64,000 nt of DNA. Origin: Bauldia sp. Lineage in GTDB: Bacteria; Pseudomonadota; Alphaproteobacteria; Rhizobiales; Kaistiaceae. The notes beneath the pieces were generated by a model. It saw only the letters and a program-made list of their open reading frames with translations. It made no database searches and was not told the origin of the DNA. Positions 36,913 to 45,988 of this stretch are shown piece by piece. Position numbers and translations under genes: made by a program. The first letter of the stretch is position 1; each line of letters begins with the position of its first letter. The stretch covers positions 62,001 through 126,000 of the forward strand of contig JAHCJZ010000004.1 in NCBI GenBank assembly GCA_026126025.1. The letters are read 5' to 3'.

Positions 36913-39575
36913 GCGGGCCAACTCTGTCGGTCACCGACTTGGTCTCTGCCGCATATGGCCCGGCTTTCCCTGGTTTCGTTGTCCTCTGGAGCAAGCAGTC
37001 GAAGGAGAGTCGCTATTTCAGTGCTGACGAGCTTGATCGGCTCGAAGCGGCAGTCTCCCGACTGTTCCCGACCGAAGACCTCTACCTCGCCCTAGGGACC
37101 CAAGCCGCACGCCTGGCGCACACGCAGCGCGGCGGCGCGGACGGTGTGGTCGCTCTGCCATGCTTCTTCGCGGATATAGACTTTGCGACGGCGAAGGGCA
37201 GCAGTCGCTCCTACCCCCATGATGGGGAAGAGGCGCGGTCGATACTCGGGACGTTTCCACTGGTGCCGACGCTCCTGGTGGATACTGGCAACGGTCTGCA
37301 CGCCCATTGGCTCTTATCCGAGTTGCACGTCATCCAAAACGAGGCCGCTCGGCTCGATGCGCGAGCCGTCTGGACCGGATTTCAGCGAGCGCTGATTGCG
37401 CACTTCAAGATACACGGGCGTCGGATCGATAGCGTCGGCGATCTGGCTCGGAACTACCGAATTCCGGGAACGCTGAATCACAAAACCGAGCCGCCGAAGC
37501 CGGTCGTCATCATTCAGCATCACCCCGATCGGCGCTACGCGCTGTCTGAGATTCGCAAACTCGCCCAGCCGTTGATGGACGCGGTCTTCGACAAGAAGGC
37601 CAGTCGGGCCGATCATCAGCGCCACCGTCCGGCAGACCACGCCACCATCATGGCGGGATGTGCATGGTACCGCGAGGAGGTCGTGGACGGCGCGGCCACG
37701 TGTGACGAACCGAACTGGTACGCCGGCGCGTCGATCACCGCGCGTTGTGAGAACGGTCCGGCGGTCTTTCATGAGTATAGCGCCAAGCATCCCCGCTACA
37801 ACCGTGCCGAGGCGGAAGAGAAGCTCTCAAGGGCACGATCCGAGGCCGGTCCCCGTACATGTCGATCGATTGAATACGATCTCGGGCACGACGCCTGCGC
37901 AGACTGCCCTTTCAGGGAGAAGATCGCATCACCGATCCAGATCGGTCGTCGATCAGCGATGTTCGGGCCATACGAGCCAGGCGAGCGCGGTCCGATACCG
38001 CTCGGCCATGCCGGCTCAGACTTCGTTTTCCGGCATCAGCAGACCCAGGAGGTCGTCCGGAAGACCGCCGGCCAACTCACCAGCCCGGCCGGGCTCCTGG
38101 AGCTGGCCCCCAAGGAGTTCTGGGAGACCGCGTATCCACGCCTGGGTCCGAAGGGTGCGGTCACCGGGATCGATACGATCGCGGCCGCCAATGGTCTCAT
38201 TCAAGCCAGCCGGCAGGCTGGCTTTATGGACCTCATACGGATCCGCGGCATCGGCGTTTGGGCTGAGTCGGACCGCTTGGTCGTCAACCTCGGTGGTGAG
38301 GAAATCGTCAGCACCGAGTTCGTCTACTCGGCGCCGCCGAAGCGGCTTGTTGTGTCCGAGGGTGATGTCCCCGTTGAGGACATTCTGCGATTCTTCAGCT
38401 TGCCGAACTGGAGCACTCCGGGGGCGCCAGAGCTCCTCCTGGGTGCCTGCGTGACTGCGGTTATCTGCGGAGCCTTGGCGTGGCGACCACACGTCGGCAT
38501 CACCGGCCCATCGCAGTCCGGCAAGAGCACCGTGATGTCGGCCATCGGTCAATTGTTGACCCCTATGGCGCTCGTTGTCGAAGGCGTCTCGACTGAAGCC
38601 GGCATCCGCCAGCAGTTGGGGCATGACGCGCGACCAGTCGTCATCGACGAGTTCGAGGTGGAAGGCACTTCCGACCTTAACCGGATACATCGGTTGACGA
38701 AGCTAATCCGCAGCAGCTCAAGCGCCACCGGCGAAGTGCTGCGGGGGACGCAAGACGGACGCGGTCAGGTCTTCGTCATCAGGGCAATGTTCATCGTTGC
38801 GGCAATCAACCTTCTCGGTCGAGCCTCTGCTGCCGACGCCTCGCGGCTCGTGCGGCTTGAGATGCGACGACCCGAGAGCCCGCGGGAAACGGGCGAGTTC
38901 ATCCGCAGTCAGCGGCGAGCGCTCGAACGCCTAGGACCGGCGTTCGTCAGCCGTGCGATTGCGCTAGCGAAGCCGATCCTCGACTCCATCCCTAAGGTCC
39001 ACCGGGCGCTCGTGGTGACCCAGGAGAGGCAGGCCGACAACATCGCGACCCTCGTCGCGGCCTTCGGTGTTCTGGTCGCTGGTCGTGAACTCACGGACGG
39101 GGAGGCGGCGGCGTTAGCCGAGCGGTTCGCGCCGGCGATTGCGGCACAGGCAGAAGATGCCAATACCGACGATGCCGCCGAGTGCCTCAACGCGCTCCTC
39201 GGACACACCGTTACGGTCAACATGGGCAACCAGCCAGAGCGATGGTCGGTCGGACGGTTGATCGCCACAGTTTCAGGAGGTGACCATCACACTAAGGCCG
39301 AGATGGAGAGCGCCCTGAACCAACTCGGCCTCAAGCTCGAGGGCAATGGATTCATCGTCGCCAGGTCTCACCCCGGCTTAAGGTCGGTCTTCGGGGGGAC
39401 CCGGTGGGACTCGGGGATGTGGGGGAGTGCGCTTGAGCGTCTTGAAGGAGCGGAGAGGACGCCTCTGCGACGGTTCGCGGACGGAGTTCGATCGCGCGGT
39501 GTGTTCGTGCCCGCCACCTATTTGCCGCCCGCCTCAGAGGCTTCGGATCAGAGGGCGAACAATGCCGGCTTCTAA
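36909..39575 (+). CDS. AEP-type primase fused to a P-loop helicase-like domain
   Basis: 888 aa. N-terminal ~220 residues look like a RepB/archaeo-eukaryotic primase: FFADIDFATAKG with catalytic acids, TGNGLHAHWLL and DLARNYRIPGTLNHK. A central Cys cluster (CAWYREE, TCDEPN, ARCEN, TCRS, CADCPF) could bind zinc. The C-terminal half has Walker A GPSQSGKSTVMS and Walker B PVVIDEFE, followed by FVIRAMFIVAAINLL. This is the typical self-replication protein of integrative elements and phage satellites. Confidence 0.8.
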   Translation: MSGPTLSVTDLVSAAYGPAFPGFVVLWSKQSKESRYFSADELDRLEAAVSRLFPTEDLYLALGTQAARLAHTQRGGADGVVALPCFFADIDFATAKGSSRSYPHDGEEARSILGTFPLVPTLLVDTGNGLHAHWLLSELHVIQNEAARLDARAVWTGFQRALIAHFKIHGRRIDSVGDLARNYRIPGTLNHKTEPPKPVVIIQHHPDRRYALSEIRKLAQPLMDAVFDKKASRADHQRHRPADHATIMAGCAWYREEVVDGAATCDEPNWYAGASITARCENGPAVFHEYSAKHPRYNRAEAEEKLSRARSEAGPRTCRSIEYDLGHDACADCPFREKIASPIQIGRRSAMFGPYEPGERGPIPLGHAGSDFVFRHQQTQEVVRKTAGQLTSPAGLLELAPKEFWETAYPRLGPKGAVTGIDTIAAANGLIQASRQAGFMDLIRIRGIGVWAESDRLVVNLGGEEIVSTEFVYSAPPKRLVVSEGDVPVEDILRFFSLPNWSTPGAPELLLGACVTAVICGALAWRPHVGITGPSQSGKSTVMSAIGQLLTPMALVVEGVSTEAGIRQQLGHDARPVVIDEFEVEGTSDLNRIHRLTKLIRSSSSATGEVLRGTQDGRGQVFVIRAMFIVAAINLLGRASAADASRLVRLEMRRPESPRETGEFIRSQRRALERLGPAFVSRAIALAKPILDSIPKVHRALVVTQERQADNIATLVAAFGVLVAGRELTDGEAAALAERFAPAIAAQAEDANTDDAAECLNALLGHTVTVNMGNQPERWSVGRLIATVSGGDHHTKAEMESALNQLGLKLEGNGFIVARSHPGLRSVFGGTRWDSGMWGSALERLEGAERTPLRRFADGVRSRGVFVPATYLPPASEASDQRANNAGF

Positions 39576-39695
39576 CGTCACGCGTCACGTCACTGCCGCC
39601 AGCATACCGGTGCGCCACCTCCGGCATCGGCGCGCTACCGGGGGCACACAGCAGCCCACCACCCCCTATGCAGGTGACGTGACGTGACGGGTGAC
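39575..39695. repeat. Inverted clusters of CGTCAC/GTGACG hexamers
   Basis: Three CGTCAC copies (at 39576, 39583 and 39588) face three GTGACG copies (at 39674, 39679 and 39684) plus a GTGAC at 39691, about 80 bp apart. They lie right after the primase-helicase gene and before the integrase. They could be iterons of a replication origin or binding sites for the excisionase-like protein. Confidence 0.5.
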
Positions 39696-40087
39696 CGGTA
39701 CATATCCGATGCATATTATCTCCAGAAGGGACTTCTCTTCTGCAGAGCCTCCCCGTCCGGCTTCGGAACTTTGAGCCCGGGGGTTAGGATATACCCTCGG
39801 CGGCCTTGTGCTCCTGGTGCCCGACCGATTTTCCCTCTCAGGCTCCAGTTGCAGCCGCCGCAGTGGCGCATCGAGGGTAGCCCGACGCCTTGCGATGCGA
39901 CGATTTCCGGTTCGATCAGCATCGAATCCACCCGCGGCACGCCGCGGCAAGCGCCATGCTCAAATATCGTCGGCTGCAGTAACGGCTGCAATGCAGTCTG
40001 GTTAGCCGAGTCAGCAGCACATTGTTACGATGTATATCGCCGTGTTTCGGTGGAGCCGGAAATCAGCTACACCGAAGGAGACATGTA
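39576..40087. other. Gene-free stretch before the integrase
   Basis: 512 bp between primase-helicase and integrase. The left part holds the hexamer clusters listed separately. The rest has a 134-residue open frame (39684-40088) that lacks recognisable features and is Pro/Cys/Arg-rich like untranslated sequence. The integrase ribosome site GAAGGAGA lies at the right end. Confidence 0.5.
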
Positions 40088-41335
40088 ATGGCGTTCCGAG
40101 TATCAATCACGAAGCAGGATCGGCAACGGCGACTTAAGTCCGGCTCAAGCGTTGTTCAAACCCGCTACTTTGTGAACTACCGCGACCCCAAGACCGGTGA
40201 ACGGCGACTTCCGTCGTTCGAGCGGCAGAAGGATGCGGTCGCCTTCCGCAACCAGCTCGTCGCCGCGATCGAGACCGGTACCTACTCGCCGGAGCGCAAG
40301 GCGCCGACCGTGGCCGAAGCGGTCGAACGTTTCCTCCACTCGAAGAGCGGTTCGGTTCGTCCCCGAACCATCCGCGGTTACCGGGAGGCCTGCAAACTCA
40401 TCACCGGTCCCGTTCTTGAGGGGACCGCGAAAGAGCGGGCTCGGCACACGATCAAAGGCGAGGTTCCTGCCGGCGCGAAGATGGTGCCGTTGCTCGGCGC
40501 GGTCAGGATCAACGACCTAACGACCGCCGACATCCGGGCGTGGCATCGAACCGTTCAGAGCCTCGTCAGCGTGGCGATGGCCAATCGGGCCAAGATGGTC
40601 CTCGGCGCGGTGATGCAACTGGCGGCGGAGGACTTCAACATCCGCCCTCCGGCGATGCCTTCCCAATTGCCACGCCGGGCGGCAAAGCCGACCAAGCGGA
40701 TACTCACGCCGGACCAGGTCCGCCAGCTCATCGCGGCGGCGCGAGCCGATAAGGAGCATGGGGTCTACTACGCGTTTCCGTTCCTCGCCGGGACCCGGCC
40801 GAGTGAGCAGTTCGCCCTCCTGTGGGAGGACATCGACTTCGATCGCAACGTCATCAGCATTCGGCGAAGCCAGGAACCGGACGGCTCCATCATCGACCTG
40901 ACCAAGACGCGCGCCGGCGTTCGCGATGTGCCGATGGGCTCGACCCTGCGGGGTATGCTGCTGGAGTGGCGCGTCGCGTGCCCGCGGCGGGGCGGCGAAC
41001 TCTACCGCGTTTTCCCGGGTCCCGGCCGCGTTCAGCCGTGGCCCCACAAGCGGGTCGGGGGAGGCGGACCGATCTGGTACCAGAACTTCCGCACGCGCTA
41101 TTGGCGGCCGACCTTCGAGCGCCTTGGGCTCCCCTACGTCACCCCGCATTCCGCCCGCCACAGCTTCATCTCGACGCTGCAGGCCGAGGGCATCGAGGTT
41201 GGCTTGGTCGCCAAACTGGCAGGCCATGCCAGCGCCGTCGTGACGCTTGGCCACTATACCCACGCGGTTCGGGGTGGCGATGCAGCAATCGCCGCGCTCG
41301 AGCGTGCATACGGGGGCGTCCACGATGGTCCGTAG
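40088..41335 (+). CDS. int: Tyrosine integrase of the element
   Basis: 415 aa from the ATG at 40088, preceded by GAAGGAGA; the frame extends upstream without a good site. Layout: Arm-binding-like N-terminus (SITKQDRQRRLKSG, YRDPKTGERRLPSF), SAM-like core-binding domain, then the catalytic domain with Arg in FLAGTRPSEQFALLWEDIDF, HSARHSF, LAGHASAVVTLGHYTH containing His and the nucleophilic Tyr. Likely mediates integration at the tRNA-Thr anticodon loop, though it lies about 11 kb from the nearer end. Confidence 0.9.
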   Translation: MAFRVSITKQDRQRRLKSGSSVVQTRYFVNYRDPKTGERRLPSFERQKDAVAFRNQLVAAIETGTYSPERKAPTVAEAVERFLHSKSGSVRPRTIRGYREACKLITGPVLEGTAKERARHTIKGEVPAGAKMVPLLGAVRINDLTTADIRAWHRTVQSLVSVAMANRAKMVLGAVMQLAAEDFNIRPPAMPSQLPRRAAKPTKRILTPDQVRQLIAAARADKEHGVYYAFPFLAGTRPSEQFALLWEDIDFDRNVISIRRSQEPDGSIIDLTKTRAGVRDVPMGSTLRGMLLEWRVACPRRGGELYRVFPGPGRVQPWPHKRVGGGGPIWYQNFRTRYWRPTFERLGLPYVTPHSARHSFISTLQAEGIEVGLVAKLAGHASAVVTLGHYTHAVRGGDAAIAALERAYGGVHDGP

Positions 41336-41708
41336 CCCGAAGTGGTACTGGTCGGAAAAGGAGATATCGGTCTTTCGCAAGATGCGCGGCTATGACCGGT
41401 GGTTCCGCTACTTCATGCCTTACCGGTTCATCCCACTGAAGCACGATAAGCATCGATACGTCATGCTTCCGCTAAACCGGGAGCACAAACCCATGGGCAT
41501 GCCGCCGAACATTACTGTCAACTACAACGACTACATCGGCCAGGCTATCGCCTTCCGTAGCGACCCAGCCGAGTTTAAGCTCATCTGGGTCGCCGAACCG
41601 TTCGGGCTCTATCACGATGACCCGGTGTCACTCGTGACCTATTTCGAGAGACTGGGTCAGCTGCTCGCCAAGCCGCAGACGATCATCGACATTCCTGACC
41701 GCATCTGA
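41325..41708 (+). CDS. Unknown protein overlapping the integrase gene
   Basis: 127 aa from the ATG at 41325, which overlaps the integrase stop by 11 bp; the frame is open upstream but would run through the integrase. Rich in Trp, Tyr and Phe (KWYWSEKEISVFRKM, YDRWFRYFMPYRFIPL), no membrane helix, no family recognised. Coupled translation suggests function with the integrase or island maintenance. Confidence 0.55.
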   Translation: MVRSPKWYWSEKEISVFRKMRGYDRWFRYFMPYRFIPLKHDKHRYVMLPLNREHKPMGMPPNITVNYNDYIGQAIAFRSDPAEFKLIWVAEPFGLYHDDPVSLVTYFERLGQLLAKPQTIIDIPDRI

Positions 41709-41851
41709 GGCCGCGCATGGGGCGGGGGCCGTTGCGCGGAGAGTACCGGTACCCTCTGGGCTATATACTATGGCGGCCTGCGGCGGGGACTGCGCGGCGG
41801 CGCTGGGCAGAAATCTCCTAGTCTTGCTGCATCGGTGGAATGCCCTCGGCG

Positions 41852-42082
41852 TCACTGCTCGCTCGGCGGCTCTCCGGAAGCCATCAGCAATCGGTGCACC
41901 TCCACTCCCAAAGCCTCGGCGGCGCGCCAGAGCGTGATGGCCGTCGGGTTGCGCTGCCCGAGCTCCAGCCCGCTCACATAGGCGCGGTCGACCCCCATTC
42001 GCTCGGCGACTTGCTCCTGCGAGAGGTCGGCGTCCAGGCGGAACCGCCGCACATTGGCTCCGATGACTCGGCGCACGTCCAT
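41852..42082 (-). CDS. Small XRE-family HTH regulator
   Basis: 76 aa, almost entirely one Cro/CI HTH: VIGANVRRFRLDADLSQEQVAERMGV, DRAYVSGLELGQRNPTAITL and LWRAAEALGVEVHRLL. Single-gene regulator on the minus strand; its promoter region faces the small membrane-protein gene at 42156. Confidence 0.85.
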   Translation of the reverse strand: MDVRRVIGANVRRFRLDADLSQEQVAERMGVDRAYVSGLELGQRNPTAITLWRAAEALGVEVHRLLMASGEPPSEQ

Positions 42083-42155
42083 TTGCGGATGGCGCCATAA
42101 CCGTGTCTTAAGATGCTACGCATTATAATGCACGCTCAAGACAGGAGCGCATACG

Positions 42156-42284
42156 ATGTGGGACTTCATCGTTAACCTAGGACAAACGGCAATTGGTCTG
42201 TACGTCGGAATATTCATTCTGATAGCACTTGCAATGTTTGTTGGTAGTCTTGTCGGAGGTATCTTCAGCAAGAATAAGAAATAG
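42156..42284 (+). CDS. 42-aa single-pass membrane protein
   Basis: ATG at 42156 with AGGAG about 9 bp upstream; stop TAG at 42284. The peptide starts MWDFIVNLGQTAIGL, has one hydrophobic helix of about 22 residues (YVGIFILIALAMFVGSLVGG) and ends with a basic FSKNKK tail. Such an architecture resembles small membrane regulators and type I toxins, but nothing assigns a function. Locally AT-rich compared with its neighbours. Confidence 0.55.
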   Translation: MWDFIVNLGQTAIGLYVGIFILIALAMFVGSLVGGIFSKNKK

Positions 42285-42594
42285 CCAGCGCGGCAGCGTC
42301 GCGGTTCAGAGGCGGCTGCTGGTTGCTGGCAACCTAACCGCGGAGCCATGCGTTGCCGCGTTGCTGCGGAACCCGAGCACTTGCTGCGATCGCATTGCAA
42401 CGTCGATCTTCTTTTTGTTGCGATCCTCTTAGTTTTTTGACGATTGGTCGGGGTGGCAGCGCATCACTTCGTCTCAAAGAGAAGGCGGTGCCATAGCGCT
42501 GAGGCCAATAGAGACCTGCATGTTGGGTTCCTCACAGCGCGACGTCTCGACAACGTCCTCCCAACGTGTTGCGGTCAAGAACGCCAAACGGGCG
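42285..42594. other. Gene-free stretch left of the transposase
   Basis: 310 bp with lower GC than the rest and no convincing reading frame or terminal inverted repeat. It may be residual insertion-sequence flank. Confidence 0.45.
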
Positions 42595-43425
42595 TCACCC
42601 TACTGCATCGACAAGCGTCGCAACGTCCTCCATCGACCAAAGCCGCTCAGTGACGCCAGCGGCCATCGCAGGGCTCAGACGCACTGCCTTCATCTTCACG
42701 AAGTTGTACCAGACGGTGTAGAGTGCGACCATGTGAACGTGGTTCTCGAACTTCTTGGAGAAAGCGGTCGTCAGCTGGGTGAAGCGCCGGTTGTGCATCC
42801 GCATGGTGAGGTTCGAACACTCCACGTAGGACGTGGAAACGTGCGCCGGATGGGGATTGCCTTCCACCTGCTCCTTGCGGACCCCGATGCACTCCGCCGG
42901 GCTGTAGTGGCCCTTGGCAGCCTCAGGAGCGGCACCGTAGAGCTTCTGGATCACCGCATAGTCCAGGTCAGCCCCGAACGTCTCTTCGACGGCCCGCAGG
43001 TACGCGGCGTGACCCGTTGACGTGAGCTGCACCCGGTTCGCCAGCCGGGACGCAACGTCGACGATGAAGGCGAGCGCGTATTCCCCATCGCGGCCACCAA
43101 CCAGCCACGACACGATCAACTTGGAGTCCGCGTCGATGGCGGTCCACGTCCACGTGTCGCCGGCACGATCTGGGCCGGCTTTGGCGGTGCGGACGTTCTT
43201 CTTGGCGTAGGTGAACGACCAGATTTCATCCACCTGAACCTGCTGCGCCTTCACGTCCCGCACCGTGGCGTCGTGGAAGCCGGCGCACACCTTGCCGGCG
43301 TCAATCAGGAGCTTCGAGACGGTGTTGATCGACACGTCCACGACGCGGCTGATCGACCGCATGGACCACCCCTCGCACAGCATCGAGAGGATCTGGACTC
43401 GCTTCGCGAGGGGCAGCTTGTTCAT
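42595..43425 (-). CDS. IS1-type DDE transposase with a probable catalytic substitution
   Basis: 276 aa, full length for this group. HTH at the N-terminus (LCEGWSMRSISRVVDVSINTVSKLL), catalytic Asp in QVDEIWSF (D66), and the Glu in STSYVECSN (E202). Where relatives read TSDGH or TTDGH, this copy reads TSTGH (T137), so the middle catalytic acid appears lost; the usual YVERQN is also changed to YVECSN. No terminal inverted repeats or target duplication were found by eye. Probably a fixed, inactive remnant. Confidence 0.8.
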   Translation of the reverse strand: MNKLPLAKRVQILSMLCEGWSMRSISRVVDVSINTVSKLLIDAGKVCAGFHDATVRDVKAQQVQVDEIWSFTYAKKNVRTAKAGPDRAGDTWTWTAIDADSKLIVSWLVGGRDGEYALAFIVDVASRLANRVQLTSTGHAAYLRAVEETFGADLDYAVIQKLYGAAPEAAKGHYSPAECIGVRKEQVEGNPHPAHVSTSYVECSNLTMRMHNRRFTQLTTAFSKKFENHVHMVALYTVWYNFVKMKAVRLSPAMAAGVTERLWSMEDVATLVDAVG

Positions 43426-43545
43426 GCCCCCGAACGATATGAACTTTATGCTTGAGTGTCAAGCATACTGTTCATTTACCGACTATGTCGTATAGTCACG
43501 ATTGCGCCAGATTCGGGCGCTAGGCAAAGGCACGGGGCAGGAACG

Positions 43546-44661
43546 ATGCCGTTCGAATTCATGGACGAGAAGCCACCACATCCCGGCGCCGCGCTCCAAG
43601 AGGAGTTGAATCGGCGCGGCTGGAATCAGACCGACCTCGGATTCATCCTGGGTTCGAAGACGACTGCGATCAATCCGATCATCAAAGGCCGGCAGGGCGT
43701 GAGTCCGGCTATGTCCAAGGCGCTCGGCGAAGCTCTTGGTCTGCCGCCCGACTATTTTGCTGCGCTGCAGCGCGCCTATGATCTCGCCATCGCGACCGAT
43801 CCTGATCCCGCGGTGTCCGTTCGCGCCCGCATGCTTTCGAACTATCCAGTGCGGGAGATGATTCGCCGGGGATGGCTTAGGGATGCGGCCGCCGATGACC
43901 TGACCAACCAGCTCGCCCGCTTCTTCGAGGTGAATGATGCCGGTGACATTCCCCACCTCGCCCACGCGGCGAAGAAGACGGGCTACGACGACGTACCGCC
44001 GGCCCAACTGGCATGGCTATTTAGGGTCCGGCAGGTGGCGCGAGCCATGCCGGTCGCGATCTACTCGCAGCAGGCGCTGACTGAGGCGTTGCCGAAGTTG
44101 CGCTCCATGCTGATCGAACCCGAGGAAGCGCGGAACGTTCCGCGCATTCTGAGCGAATGCGGGGTCCGGTTCATCATCGTCGAGCCCCTGCCGAGCGCGA
44201 AAATCGATGGCGTTTGCTTCTGGCTCGACGCCGCTTCGCCGGTGATTGGCTTGTCGCTCCGGTTCGATCGGATCGACAATTTTTGGTTCGTCCTTCGGCA
44301 TGAAATCGAGCACGTCCTGCGTGGCCACGGCAAGGGAGGCGCCGGCATGATCGACGCTGATCTCACCGAGGCCTCATCGGAGGCAATGCCGGAAGAGCGG
44401 GTAGCAAATGAAGCCGCTGCCGACTTCTGCGTTCCCACCGAAAAGATGGAATCTTTCATTCGACGCAAGAATCCCTTCTTTTATGAGAAGGACGTACTCG
44501 CGTTTTCAAAGCTCAACGGGATTCATCCTGGTCTGGCGGTCGGACAGCTTCAGCGCCGCATGGGCAAATACGACTACCTGAAGCGACATCAAGTGAAGAT
44601 AAGGCAGTTCATCCTCCCCGGAGCCATCGTCGATGGCTGGGGCCAGACGCTGCCGCTGTAG
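43546..44661 (+). CDS. HigA-type HTH fused to an ImmA/IrrE-like peptidase domain
   Basis: 371 aa from the ATG at 43546 (site GCAGGAA just upstream). Residues ~1-75 are a HigA-like HTH beginning HPGAALQEELNRRGWNQTDLG. Residues ~210-310 carry a metallopeptidase motif HEIEHVLRGH with a downstream VANEAAADFCVP helix. Such fusions act as antitoxin-type or phage-responsive regulators. The next gene starts 11 bp on and may be its partner. Confidence 0.82.
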   Translation: MPFEFMDEKPPHPGAALQEELNRRGWNQTDLGFILGSKTTAINPIIKGRQGVSPAMSKALGEALGLPPDYFAALQRAYDLAIATDPDPAVSVRARMLSNYPVREMIRRGWLRDAAADDLTNQLARFFEVNDAGDIPHLAHAAKKTGYDDVPPAQLAWLFRVRQVARAMPVAIYSQQALTEALPKLRSMLIEPEEARNVPRILSECGVRFIIVEPLPSAKIDGVCFWLDAASPVIGLSLRFDRIDNFWFVLRHEIEHVLRGHGKGGAGMIDADLTEASSEAMPEERVANEAAADFCVPTEKMESFIRRKNPFFYEKDVLAFSKLNGIHPGLAVGQLQRRMGKYDYLKRHQVKIRQFILPGAIVDGWGQTLPL

Positions 44662-44672
44662 TAGGGCCGGAT

Positions 44673-45128
44673 ATGACCACTCAGAACGAACACTTGCAGC
44701 AGATTTGGCGGGCTTTCGAACACGAGAACGATCACGCGGCGGCAAGCGCCCGCGAGGTTGTCGAATGGGCTGTTCGGGAGAGGAAGTTGACCCTTCCGCC
44801 AGTCGATCCGATTGACATCCTTGCCGGGCAGATGGCCTCGGCGCTCCGCGAAGAATATGCCAAGGACGACAAGGGGCGCCGCTATCGCGTGAACCACGCG
44901 GTGCGCGTGACGAAGAACGGCGTCCAGACAACGTTCTGGGGCATTCTTGGCTTCGCGCCCCGCGCTCACATGGAGCGAGCTTTCACGCAGCGCCGCGAAC
45001 AGGTTATCGGCGACCTCGTGCAACTCCAGGTCGATGTCGAGGTATACAACGAAATGAACCCGACGGCGCCACCGATCCAGCTGGAGCTCGACTTCAAGGA
45101 CGACGTGGCTGAGCGACGCGCCGGTTAG
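44673..45128 (+). CDS. Unknown partner of the HigA-ImmA protein
   Basis: 151 aa, cytoplasmic, helical N-terminus (HLQQIWRAFEHENDHAAASAREVVEWAV in part) and an alpha/beta C-terminus (RYRVNHAVRVTKNGVQTTFWGILGFAP). No known domain. Position directly after a HigA-like gene would suit a toxin or substrate of the peptidase, but there is no motif support. Its stop overlaps the convergent gene at 45125. Confidence 0.55.
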   Translation: MTTQNEHLQQIWRAFEHENDHAAASAREVVEWAVRERKLTLPPVDPIDILAGQMASALREEYAKDDKGRRYRVNHAVRVTKNGVQTTFWGILGFAPRAHMERAFTQRREQVIGDLVQLQVDVEVYNEMNPTAPPIQLELDFKDDVAERRAG

Positions 45129-45403
45129 CCGTCGGACTTCTTCCAACGGGCGGCAGCGGCAGCCTTCGCAATGTCGGCGCGCTGCTCCGGCGTTAGCGCC
45201 AGAGCGCGGGCACGACCGCCTTTGCGACCGCCCTTGCTCGAATACGCCTTCGCCTCGCCGGTGGCGGTATCCTCGATCTCCCCCGTCGCGATCCGCATAA
45301 CGTGGACCGCGTTGCCGACAACATCGGCCGGTCGGCGCTCGCCCCTGGGTCCCTTCGGCACGAAGCTAGTCTCCATTGTCAGCCAGCCGACGAAGTTCTG
45401 CAT
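45125..45403 (-). CDS. Small basic protein with KGGRKGGRA tail
   Basis: 92 aa; ATG at 45403 with GAGAGG upstream, or ATG at 45376. The C-terminal half (SSKGGRKGGRARALALTP, then AAAAARWKK) is a common Lys/Arg/Ala-rich motif seen in small proteins sometimes labelled RNA- or DNA-binding. Role unknown. Confidence 0.6.
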   Translation of the reverse strand: MQNFVGWLTMETSFVPKGPRGERRPADVVGNAVHVMRIATGEIEDTATGEAKAYSSKGGRKGGRARALALTPEQRADIAKAAAAARWKKSDG

Positions 45404-45988
45404 CGGAAACCTCTCGTCCGGCTTCGTCTCGAACGGTTACTCGTCCCCTCGCAAGCGGCCCGCCACTTGCGAGTTTTTGATAGGCGCGACGCTTAACAAT
45501 CGCGTCCGCTGCATCAGTGGTAGTGGCCGGCGGACCACCAACACCTTCGATCTGGACCGTGAACTTTCGCACGCGATCGCCTCCCTCATCCCCTCGAACA
45601 CACCATATGGGAACTAGAGGACGGAGTCGCCAAGCGCCGTCAGGCAGCCGATTTTCGAACTGAGGCACTGCCCGACCTACTGGCATGTGCATGACAAGGT
45701 TGCGGAACCAGCAAGCGGGGCTTGCTGAACTGTTTCGTGCGAGTTGCGGCTGTGAACGAACCGGGCCTGACCGCACCCTCGCCATGCGCTCCTCGCTTGC
45801 GCGGTATCGGGGCCCTATGCGCTGCACCCTTCAAGGCCCAAGACGGCGAAGTCAGCGCAAGGAGAAGCCGGTTTTGCATGCAAATTCTGGAGCTAGATCG
45901 GCGGAGCGTTGACTCCAGATGTCGGCTAAATTATCCAACCTCAGGACGGCCAATTTGCCTACCATCAGAGCCGTCGAGTGAGGTGGAC
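45404..45988. other. Gene-free stretch before the GHKL module
   Basis: 585 bp. Open frames here are short, overlap on opposite strands and lack ribosome sites. Presumably it holds the promoter of the 88-aa protein and GHKL genes; no clear -35/-10 pair was identified. Confidence 0.45.

Noticed and set aside
39684-40088. 134-aa gene before the integrase
   Set aside because: No ribosome site, no family features, Pro/Arg/Cys-rich; judged non-coding.
45722-45988. Upstream extension of the 88-aa protein to 177 aa
   Set aside because: The upstream part has no coding character or ribosome site; the GTG at 45989 has GAGGTGG just before it.
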